Source: an uncultured Amaricoccus sp. (lineage in GTDB: Bacteria > Pseudomonadota > Alphaproteobacteria > Rhodobacterales > Rhodobacteraceae). Taken from it: a stretch of 20,972 bases of DNA. The stretch covers positions 1 through 20,972 of the forward strand of contig NZ_CALAGI010000084.1 of the NCBI RefSeq assembly GCF_937891315.1, in the 5' to 3' direction. The notes below the pieces were generated by a model. The model saw nothing but the letters and a program-made list of their open reading frames with translations, was not told the origin of the DNA and did not search any database. Positions 1 through 6,432 of the stretch are shown here, piece after piece (within the stretch, counting starts at the first letter, position 1; each line of letters starts with the position of its first letter). Both the position numbers and the translations under genes were made by a program.

Positions 1-503
1 TCTGGGGCGAGCCCGGCACCAACGGCCAGCACGCCTTCTACCAGCTGATCCACCAGGGCACCAACGTGATCCCGGCGGAGTTCCTCGTCGCCGCCAATGG
101 CCACGAGCCGGAGTTGCGCGCGCATCATGACCTGTTGCTCGCCAATTGCCTCGCCCAATCCGAGGCGCTGATGAAGGGCCGCGATCTCGAGGCGGCGCTG
201 GCCACGGTCAAGGATCCGGCGCTCGCGCCGCACAAGGTCTTTCCCGGCAACCGGCCCTCGACCACCCTCGTCTATGCGCGGCTCGATCCTGGCACCCTTG
301 GCCGGATCGTCGCGCTCTACGAGCATCGCGTCTTCGTCGAAGGGGTGATCTGGGGCCTGAACAGCTTCGATCAGTGGGGGGTGGAACTCGGCAAGGAACT
401 GGCGACCGCGCTGCTGCCACTGGTCGAGAAGGGTGGCGACACCGCGGGCAAGGACGGCTCGACCGCCGGCCTCCTCGGCGCGCTGGCCGCCCTCAGGCAG
501 TGA
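1..503 (+). CDS. pgi: Glucose-6-phosphate isomerase, C-terminal part (5' end outside window)
   Basis: The protein interconverts glucose-6-phosphate and fructose-6-phosphate in the cytoplasm. The gene enters the window already open (reading frame beginning at base 3) and ends with TGA at 501-503, so about 166 C-terminal residues are visible. The stretch GTNGQHAFYQLIHQGT carries the family's catalytic histidine region. Near the end, the second PGI family signature, SFDQWGVELGK, has the conserved lysine. An internal ATG at 66 gives a shorter open frame, but homology clearly continues upstream of it. The stop overlaps the GTG start of the next gene (GTGA), suggesting translational coupling with rluA. 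The Mak-type fructokinase gene nearby makes fructose-6-phosphate, the same metabolite, but lies on the other strand. Identification is secure. Confidence 0.96.
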   Translation, partial: WGEPGTNGQHAFYQLIHQGTNVIPAEFLVAANGHEPELRAHHDLLLANCLAQSEALMKGRDLEAALATVKDPALAPHKVFPGNRPSTTLVYARLDPGTLGRIVALYEHRVFVEGVIWGLNSFDQWGVELGKELATALLPLVEKGGDTAGKDGSTAGLLGALAALRQ

Positions 504-1174
504 CGGCCGGGGCGGCTCTGACCGCCTGGAGCACGCGCCCGGGCGTGCCGCCCGGGATCGCGCTCCTCCATGCCGACGCCGCCCTCCTTGTTCTGGACAA
601 GCCGTCCGGCCTGCTCTCGGTCCCGGCGAAGCCGCCGGGATCGGCCGACTGCCTCGAGGCCCGGGTCCGCGCCGCCTTCCCCGAGGCGCTGCTGATCCAC
701 CGACTCGACGGCGACACCTCGGGCGTCATGATCTTTGCCCGGACCCGTCTCGCCCAGCGCCATCTCGGCTGGCAGTTCGAGCGGCGACAGGTCCGCAAGG
801 CCTATGTCGCCCGCGTCGAGGGGCGCGTGGCGGGCGAAGAAGGCACGATCGACCTGCCGCTGATCGCGGACTGGCCGAACCGCCCGAAGCAGATGGTGGA
901 TTTTGCCCGCGGCAAGCCCGCCGTCACCGATTGGCGCGTCCTCGCCCGCGAACCCGCCGCGACGCGGCTCGGGCTCCGCCCCCATACCGGCCGCAGCCAC
1001 CAGCTCCGCGTGCATCTGCTGGCGATCGGTCACCCGATCCTCGGCGACGGCTTCTACGCGCCGCCCGCCGCCCTCACCGCCGCCGACCGGTTGCAGCTCC
1101 ATGCCGAGCGCATCGGCTTTCGCCACCCCGAGGGCGGCGCCTGGGTCGAGTTCCACTGCCCCGCGCCGTTCTGA
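500..1174 (+). CDS. rluA: Dual-specificity tRNA/23S rRNA pseudouridine synthase RluA
   Basis: This 224-residue enzyme converts uridine to pseudouridine in RNA; RluA of E. coli acts on tRNA position 32 and 23S rRNA position 746. The catalytic motif IHRLDGDTSG has its aspartate at about residue 70. Other stretches match E. coli RluA closely: DKPSGLLSVP near residue 33, LPLIADWPNRPKQ mid-protein, TGRSHQLRVH and GHPILGDGFY near the C-terminus. The length equals that of RluA, and there is no N-terminal S4 domain of the kind seen in RluC or RluD. The reading frame is open much further upstream, but that part lies inside pgi, and the GTG at 500 overlapping the pgi stop starts just before the conserved domain. 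Only 5 bases separate its stop from the stop of the converging mak gene. Confidence 0.93.
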   Translation: MTAGAALTAWSTRPGVPPGIALLHADAALLVLDKPSGLLSVPAKPPGSADCLEARVRAAFPEALLIHRLDGDTSGVMIFARTRLAQRHLGWQFERRQVRKAYVARVEGRVAGEEGTIDLPLIADWPNRPKQMVDFARGKPAVTDWRVLAREPAATRLGLRPHTGRSHQLRVHLLAIGHPILGDGFYAPPAALTAADRLQLHAERIGFRHPEGGAWVEFHCPAPF

Positions 1175-1179
1175 ACGCC

Positions 1180-2082
1180 TCAGAGCCAGGCCGCCCCGCG
1201 CACCCCCGAACTGTCACCATGCTTGTTCGGCACAAGGCGGGTCAGGTACTTGTCGCCGAAGACATGCGCCCGGATCAGGGGCGGCACCGTCTCGTAGAAG
1301 CGCGCGATGTTCGACAATCCGCCGCCGAGCACGATCACGTCGGGGTCGAGCACATTGACGATCAATGCCAGCGACCGCCCCAACCGGTCCTCGAACCGCG
1401 CCAGCGTCTCCTCCGCCGCCGCGTCGCCGGCGGCGGCCAGCGCCGCGATCTCCGCCGACTTCGGTCCGTCGGCGGCCGGCACGCCGATCCGCCGCGCATG
1501 ATCGGCCGCGAGGCTCGGCCCCGAGAGCCAGGCCTCGGTATGACCCGCCACCCCGCAGGAGCAGATCGGCCCCGGCCGCTCGTCGTCCCGCGGCGTCGGC
1601 AGCGGAATATGCCCCCATTCGCCGCCGATCGCGTTCACCCCCTCGACCAGCCGCCCATGCACCACGATCCCGCCGCCGACGCCGGTGCCGAGGATCACCC
1701 CGAACACCACCTGCGCTCCCGCGCCGCCACCATCGACCGCCTCGCTCAGCGCGAAACAGTTGGCATCGTTGGCGATCTTGACCGGCCGCCCCAGCGCCTC
1801 GGCCAGATCGCCGCGCAAATCGCGGCCGTGCAACCAGGTCGAGTTGCCCATCGACACATGGCCCGTCGCCCGGTCGACCGACCCCGGCACCCCGATGCCG
1901 ACCGTCTCGATCCGGCCGCCGGCCGCGACCTCCAGCTGCTCCATCAGCCCGCGTATGGTGGCGATGCCGCCATCATAGTCGAACCGCGGCGTCGGCACCC
2001 GCGCCCGCGCCCGCTCCACGCCATCGGGGCCGAGCACGATGCCCTCGATTTTGGTGCCGCCATAGTCCAGGCCGAGCCGCAT
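1180..2082 (-). CDS. mak: ROK-family fructokinase, Mak type
   Basis: This 300-residue sugar kinase of the ROK family probably phosphorylates fructose with ATP. It starts MRLGLDYGGTK, with the phosphate-binding loop, and has NDANC with the catalytic aspartate at about residue 106, GEWGH at 155-158, and VNVLDPDVIVLGGG. The C-terminal KHGDSSGVRGAAWL is strikingly like that of E. coli Mak. ATG at 2082 is chosen over ATG at 2088 because GGGAG sits six bases before it but directly abuts the upstream one. The zinc knuckle is unusual: it reads CSCGVAGH (174-181), so the third cysteine of the usual CxCGxxGC is a histidine. A related hexose kinase specificity (mannose, N-acetylglucosamine) cannot be excluded. 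The gene is divergent from the glycosyltransferase operon. Confidence 0.88.
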   Translation of the reverse strand: MRLGLDYGGTKIEGIVLGPDGVERARARVPTPRFDYDGGIATIRGLMEQLEVAAGGRIETVGIGVPGSVDRATGHVSMGNSTWLHGRDLRGDLAEALGRPVKIANDANCFALSEAVDGGGAGAQVVFGVILGTGVGGGIVVHGRLVEGVNAIGGEWGHIPLPTPRDDERPGPICSCGVAGHTEAWLSGPSLAADHARRIGVPAADGPKSAEIAALAAAGDAAAEETLARFEDRLGRSLALIVNVLDPDVIVLGGGLSNIARFYETVPPLIRAHVFGDKYLTRLVPNKHGDSSGVRGAAWL

Positions 2083-2141
2083 CGCCATCTCCCGGGGTTT
2101 TCAGCAGACTAGGATCACGCCCGCGGTCGCGCAACGGGCCT

Positions 2142-2170
2142 TTGCCAAGCCGCGCCGCCGATGCTAGACC
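2142..2170 (+). promoter_or_regulatory. Candidate promoter for the glycosyltransferase operon
   Basis: TTGCCA at 2142-2147 (five of six matches to TTGACA) is followed after 17 bases by TAGACC at 2165-2170 (three of six to TATAAT). Transcription would start near 2177 and leave a short leader carrying AAGGGG before the ATG at 2196. This supports the ATG at 2196 over an in-frame TTG that coincides with the -35 box. It is a match by eye only, and the -10 is weak. Confidence 0.35.
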
Positions 2171-2195
2171 CGCGCGCGGCGACAAGGGGCCGCGC

Positions 2196-3095
2196 ATGTT
2201 CTGGAAGCTGCCGATCCTCGGCAAGATCAGCAAGATCGGCATCGTCCCGCCGCCGCCCGAGCCGGACCGGCATGGCCTCGCCATCGTGCTCATCGTCCGG
2301 AACGAGGCGCGCCATATCGGCGAATGGGCCGCCTTCCACGCCCGCGCCGGCGCGCGCGCCTTCTTCGTCTATGACAACGGCTGTACCGACGCGACCCTGC
2401 CGATCCTGCGCGAGACGCTCGGGGATCGCCTGACCGTCTTGCCCTGGCGCCAGACCTTTTCCGACGCGCGGATGGGGCGGGAGATCCACAACCAGGTGCT
2501 GGCCTACGCCCATGCCGCGAGCAATTTCGGCGGCGCCTTCCGCTGGATGAGCTTCATCGATGTCGACGAGTTCCTGATCCCGAAATCGGCGGACAGCCTG
2601 CCCGAGGCGCTGGCTCATCTCGGCGAGCACCGCAACATCTCTCTGCCCTGGCACATGTTCGGCCATTCCGGCCACGAGACGCCACCGGAGGGCGGCGTCC
2701 TGCGCAACTACCTTCGCCGCGCGGCCGATCCGATGAGCGATGTTCGCGGCGTCCGCGCCTTCAAGGTCATCGTCGATCCCTGCCATCTGACCGCCCTGCG
2801 CGTCCATTCGATGGAGACCGACGGCTCGGACCGGACCTGCGACGACCGGGGCGAGCCCGCGTCCGCGGCGGAGCGCGAGAAGCCGGGCTTCTATTCCGCG
2901 GACCATGTTCAGCTGAACCACTATTACGCGCGCTCCAGACAGGAACTGGCAGAAAAGATCGGCCGGGGGCCGAACCTCGTCGCGAAATCGCCGGAATATG
3001 CCCGCAAGGTCCGGCGCACGGTCGAGAATATCGAGGCGGCGGAGGTCGAGGACCGCGCCGCGCTGGACTACCTCGCGCGGATCGGCTGGAACTGA
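2196..3095 (+). CDS. Glycosyltransferase, GT92/GT2-like (GT-A fold)
   Basis: This 299-residue protein is predicted to transfer a sugar from a nucleotide sugar; donor and acceptor are unknown. The N-terminal part has LAIVLIVRNEARHIGEW (about 28-44) and FFVYDNGCTDAT (57-66), typical of this glycosyltransferase group. The metal-binding acidic motif is SFIDVDEFLIP, around residues 119-129. Near the C-terminus, QLNHYYARSRQELAEKIGRG matches the conserved tail of GT92 (DUF23-like) proteins. No signal peptide or membrane segment is evident, so it likely works on the cytoplasmic face. ATG 2196 is chosen because AAGGGG precedes it at suitable spacing; an in-frame TTG at 2142 has no such support. It is the first gene of a five-gene glycosyltransferase run, with 5 bases to the next start. 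Confidence 0.85.
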   Translation: MFWKLPILGKISKIGIVPPPPEPDRHGLAIVLIVRNEARHIGEWAAFHARAGARAFFVYDNGCTDATLPILRETLGDRLTVLPWRQTFSDARMGREIHNQVLAYAHAASNFGGAFRWMSFIDVDEFLIPKSADSLPEALAHLGEHRNISLPWHMFGHSGHETPPEGGVLRNYLRRAADPMSDVRGVRAFKVIVDPCHLTALRVHSMETDGSDRTCDDRGEPASAAEREKPGFYSADHVQLNHYYARSRQELAEKIGRGPNLVAKSPEYARKVRRTVENIEAAEVEDRAALDYLARIGWN

Positions 3096-3100
3096 GCCCC

Positions 3101-3931
3101 ATGCGAACCGAGCTCATCCTGTCGACCTACGAAAACCCCCGGGCGCTCGGCCTCTGCCTCGCCTCGGTCGCGCGGCAGCGGCTGGCGCCGGAAGGCATCG
3201 CCATCGCCGACGACGGCTCCGGCCCCGAGACGTCGGCGGTGATCGCCGCCTTCGCCGCCCGCCACCCGGCGCCGGTGCGCCATGTCTGGCACGAGGATCG
3301 CGGCTTCGAGAAAGGCGCGATCCTCAACAAGGCCATCGCCTCGTCGGAGGCGGATCTGCTCGTGTTCATCGACGGCGATGTGCTGATCCACCCGGATTTC
3401 GTCGCGCGCCATGTCGAGCTGGCACGGCCCGACCGGTTCTGCACCGGCAGCCTGATCCGTCTGGACGCCGCGGCGACGGCCAGCGTGACGCCTGAACTGG
3501 TGGCCTCGGGCGGGGTTTTCGACCGTGGCTGGCTACGCGACAGCCGCGCCATCGACCGGTTCGGCACATGGCTGAAGACCATGCCGTTCCCGAAGCCGGT
3601 GATGAACGCGCTCGAAGTCTTCAGCCCGGTGCAAAAGGCGCTCTGCGGCGCCAATGCCTCGGCCTTTCGCGCCGATCTGCTCGCGGTCAACGGCTATGAC
3701 GAGACGATCAAATACGGCGGCGAGGACAAGGATCTCGGCGTCCGGCTGGGCAACAACGGCGTCCGGGGACGGCATCTGCGCTATACCGCGCCGCTGGTCC
3801 ATCTCGACCACGCCCGCGGCTACGCGGACCCCGAGCGCATCCGCCGGCACAAGGCGATCATCCGTCAGCGCCGCGCCGACGGAACCACCTGGGTCAAGAG
3901 CGGCATCGTGAAACCGGCGGAGGCGGCGTGA
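3101..3931 (+). CDS. Glycosyltransferase family 2 with galactosyltransferase-like C-terminal domain
   Basis: This 276-residue protein has a GT2 N-terminal domain: ELILSTYENPRAL at the start, IADDGSG at 35-41, FEKGAILNKAI at 69-79 and the metal-binding DGD at 91-93. The C-terminal half contains CGANASAFRADLLAVNGYDE and GGEDKDLGVRL (about 206-216), a pattern of the galactosyltransferase C-terminal domain (PF02709-like) often joined to GT2 domains, where the ED pair helps catalysis. There is no transmembrane segment. The substrate cannot be deduced. Its stop overlaps the GTG start of the following GT25 gene (GTGA), so the two are probably translationally coupled. Confidence 0.87.
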   Translation: MRTELILSTYENPRALGLCLASVARQRLAPEGIAIADDGSGPETSAVIAAFAARHPAPVRHVWHEDRGFEKGAILNKAIASSEADLLVFIDGDVLIHPDFVARHVELARPDRFCTGSLIRLDAAATASVTPELVASGGVFDRGWLRDSRAIDRFGTWLKTMPFPKPVMNALEVFSPVQKALCGANASAFRADLLAVNGYDETIKYGGEDKDLGVRLGNNGVRGRHLRYTAPLVHLDHARGYADPERIRRHKAIIRQRRADGTTWVKSGIVKPAEAA

Positions 3932-4749
3932 GGGCCTGGGTGATCAATCTCGACCGCTCGCCCGACCGCTGGGCCTTCAGCGAAGCGCAGGGCGCGCGGC
4001 TGGCGCTCGACCTGACGCGCGTCGCGGCGGTTGACGGGCAGGCCATACCCGACGCGCTGCATGCCGAGCTCTGTCCGCCCGGCCGGCGTGGCGTTCGGAT
4101 CACCAAGTACGAGCTCGCCTGCTATCTCAGTCATCTCACAGCCTGGGAGGCGCTGGTCGCCACTGGCGCGTCGCATGGCGTGGTCTTCGAGGACGATATT
4201 CAGCTGGCCGACGACGCGGCCGACTTTCTCGACGCCACCGGCTGGCTGCCGGCGGGGGCCGATCTCGTCAAGCTGACCGCCAACAAGCGCCGCGCCAAAC
4301 TGTCGCTCCGCGCCAGCCCGACCCTCAACGGCCGGGCGCTGCGCCGGCTCCACTCGCCGACCATCGACTCCGCGGGCTATGTGATCTCGGCCGCGCACGC
4401 GGGCCGCCTGCTCGCGCAGCCCCGGCGGTTCAGCCGACCCGTGGATCGCGCGCTGTTTGACCCCGCCACCGGCGCCTCGGTCTACCAGCTCGATCCCGGG
4501 CTCTGCGCGCAGCAGAAATTCACCGACGAGACCTTCCTCAGCGAAGCCGGCAGGGGCAGCACCATCCAGGCCCGGCGCGCCCGCGCCCCGCTCGACATCT
4601 CGCCCCGCAAGCTCCGCGACGAGCTGCGCAACCTCTATCGCAAGCAGATCTTCCCGGTGATCCTGCCCCTGCTGCAGATCGGCAGGGCCGAGGAGAACCG
4701 CATCCGCTTCAGCACCGTGCCGTTCCGCAAGGAGGCGACCGGTGGCTAG
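3928..4749 (+). CDS. Glycosyltransferase family 25 (LPS-type)
   Basis: This 273-residue protein belongs to GT25, a family that includes LPS galactosyl- and glucosyltransferases such as LgtB/LpsA. Visible family motifs are WVINLDRSPDRW at residues 4-15, ELACYLSH at 62-69, VVFEDDI at 86-91 with the acidic metal-binding triad, SAGYVIS at 148-154, and PVDRALFD at 171-178. GTG is the start codon and overlaps the stop of the preceding gene. The C-terminal 70 residues are basic, with a short hydrophobic stretch (IFPVILPLLQI) that might lie at the membrane surface. Its presence makes LPS or another envelope glycan the most natural target of this operon, but this is inferred from the family. Confidence 0.9.
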   Translation: MRAWVINLDRSPDRWAFSEAQGARLALDLTRVAAVDGQAIPDALHAELCPPGRRGVRITKYELACYLSHLTAWEALVATGASHGVVFEDDIQLADDAADFLDATGWLPAGADLVKLTANKRRAKLSLRASPTLNGRALRRLHSPTIDSAGYVISAAHAGRLLAQPRRFSRPVDRALFDPATGASVYQLDPGLCAQQKFTDETFLSEAGRGSTIQARRARAPLDISPRKLRDELRNLYRKQIFPVILPLLQIGRAEENRIRFSTVPFRKEATGG

Positions 4750-5431
4750 CCGCGGCCTGCTCTATATCGCCGCCGGCGCGGCGCATGTCGCGGCCGCCGC
4801 CGCGTCGGCCGCCTCGGCCCGGCGGACCAATCCGGGGCTCGGCATCGCCATCTTCAGCGACCAGCCGGACCCCGGCCCCGTCTTCGACCGGGCCGAGCCG
4901 ATCGATGGCGCGCATGTCCGCTCCAAGGTCGACTACCTGCCGCGCACGCCCTTCGACCAGACGCTCTATCTCGACAGCGACACCCGCGTGGTGGGGAATC
5001 TCGACGACCTCTTCCGCCTGCTCGAGCGGTTCGATCTCGGCGCCGCGCATCGCGTGCGCGATACGGGGCGTACGCTCGCGACCGGCGGGCCGATCCCGGC
5101 GGCCTTTCCCGAGCATAACGGCGGTGTCCTGCTCTATCGCGCCAATCCCGCGACGATCGCGTTTCTGGAGACGTGGCGCGCCGCCTATCACGCCGGAGGG
5201 GTCGAGGCCGACCAGATCTCGTTCCGTGCCACGCTCTGGGCCTCGGACATCCGCGTCGCCGTGCTGCCGCCGCGGTTCAATACCCGGCGCTATACCTGGC
5301 TCGACCACTGGCTCTCGTCCCGGCCGCGCCCGGTCATCCTGCATACCAACCGCTTTCATCCCTCGAAGCAGGGCGGCCCGCTCAAGCGTCGGCTTGAGCG
5401 GCTGGTCGGCCCCGAAGCGTGGGAGACGTGA
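4742..5431 (+). CDS. GT8-like nucleotide-sugar transferase
   Basis: This 229-residue predicted glycosyltransferase has a GT-A fold. The core motif is TLYLDSDTRVVGNLDDLF, with DSD at about 78-80, as in GT8 and related families. It is followed by FPEHNGGVLLYRANP and a conserved EADQISFRATLW stretch, where the D-Q pair is typical of GT8 acceptor-site motifs. A late HTNRFHPSK may supply a metal-binding histidine. The start is a GTG overlapping the end of the GT25 gene by 8 bases; no better start keeps the first beta-strand (GLLYIAAG). The family level (GT8 versus a related uncharacterised nucleotide-diphospho-sugar transferase family) is uncertain, and the substrate is unknown. Confidence 0.78.
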   Translation: MASRGLLYIAAGAAHVAAAAASAASARRTNPGLGIAIFSDQPDPGPVFDRAEPIDGAHVRSKVDYLPRTPFDQTLYLDSDTRVVGNLDDLFRLLERFDLGAAHRVRDTGRTLATGGPIPAAFPEHNGGVLLYRANPATIAFLETWRAAYHAGGVEADQISFRATLWASDIRVAVLPPRFNTRRYTWLDHWLSSRPRPVILHTNRFHPSKQGGPLKRRLERLVGPEAWET

Positions 5432-6390
5432 GCCCGCTTCTCGAAATCCGGCGCGACCCGACGGGCGGCGCGCGCGGGCTTGGCCTCTGCGCGGTCGTGC
5501 ATGACGAGATGTTCTTCCTGCCCGAGTTCCTGCGCCACTATCGCGCGCTCGGGGTCGCGCGGTTCATCTTCCTCGACGACGCCTCGACCGACGGCACGGC
5601 GGAGTTTCTCGGCGACCAGCCCGATTGCGTGCTGGTCGGCAGTCCCTACCGCTATTTCGACAAGGTGGAGGGCGCGCGCGCGATCTATGCCTGGCGTCAG
5701 GCGCTGCTCGACGGCTTCTGCCGCGACCAATGGGCGATCTTCGCCGATGCCGACGAGTTCCTCGCCCTGCCGGCCGGCGTCGGCGTCGCCGACGTGATCG
5801 CCCGGCTGACCGCGGCGGGCAGCGACAGCGTCTGGGGGGTGATGGTCGATCTCTATCCCGAGCGGATCACACCCGCCGGACCGTTCCGCGTCGATGGCGA
5901 CTGGTTCTTCGACGCCCGCCCGCATCTCTATGCCCGGCCGGGCTGGAAGAAACCGATGACGCTCTATCGCGGCTCGCGCGCGCGGCTTCTCGCCGAGCAC
6001 CGGATTTCCGAACGCAAGGGCGCCCTGCGCGCCGCCGCGCTACGGCTCGGGCTTGGCGGATTTCTCAAGGTGAACAATCTCGCCAAGGCGCCGCTGGTGC
6101 GCTGGACCGCCGGCCACCGGTTCGACGGCTCGCACCGTGTCGTCCCGCCGCCGACGGTCGGCGACATCCTCGCCATCATGCATTTCAAGTTCGCGGGCGA
6201 TCTCGGCCGCAAGGTCGCCTACGCCCTCGATACCAAGGGCTACGAGGGGGGCTCCCGCCAATATCAGCTGATGGGCGAGCTTCTGGCGCGGATGGAGGCG
6301 GAAGGCCGGGACTTTCTCGGCCGCGGCTCCCGCCGCCTGACGAGCCCGGCCGACCTCTACGCCGCCGGCGTCGGCCGCTGGAACGCCTGA
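5428..6390 (+). CDS. Glycosyltransferase, PF13704/GT2-like
   Basis: This 320-residue protein has LGLCAVVHDEMFFLPEFLRHY near the N-terminus (about 18-38), FIFLDDASTDGT (47-56) and IFADADEFLALP (104-115), the acidic motif of the Glyco_tranf_2_4 group. It is distantly similar in plan to the first gene of the operon (VRNE...YDNGCTD...IDVDEF there). GTG at 5428 forms a GTGA overlap with the preceding stop, the arrangement used elsewhere in this operon; a GTG nine bases upstream at 5419 is the alternative. The C-terminal part contains MHFKFAGDLGRKVAYAL, a common acceptor-side element in this group. It is the last gene of the run, ending just before a hairpin. Confidence 0.83.
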   Translation: MSPLLEIRRDPTGGARGLGLCAVVHDEMFFLPEFLRHYRALGVARFIFLDDASTDGTAEFLGDQPDCVLVGSPYRYFDKVEGARAIYAWRQALLDGFCRDQWAIFADADEFLALPAGVGVADVIARLTAAGSDSVWGVMVDLYPERITPAGPFRVDGDWFFDARPHLYARPGWKKPMTLYRGSRARLLAEHRISERKGALRAAALRLGLGGFLKVNNLAKAPLVRWTAGHRFDGSHRVVPPPTVGDILAIMHFKFAGDLGRKVAYALDTKGYEGGSRQYQLMGELLARMEAEGRDFLGRGSRRLTSPADLYAAGVGRWNA

Positions 6391-6397
6391 AAGCAAA

Positions 6398-6420
6398 CGG
6401 CCCGGGAATTTCCCGGGCCG
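6398..6420 (-). terminator. Intrinsic terminator of pnp, shared with the glycosyltransferase operon end
   Basis: A perfect 10-bp GC-rich inverted repeat (6398-6407 with 6411-6420) encloses a three-base loop. On the minus strand it is followed by TTTGCTT, giving a usable U-tract for the pnp transcript. On the plus strand the following bases are not T-rich, so any effect on the glycosyltransferase operon would be weaker. It lies between the two converging stop codons. Confidence 0.75.
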
Positions 6421-6432
6421 CGTCGTCTCCGT

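Noticed and set aside
433..2112. A 559-codon open frame crossing pgi, rluA and mak.
   Set aside because: It crosses three well-supported genes in other frames and reads as low-complexity Arg/Pro/Ala sequence with no conserved domain.
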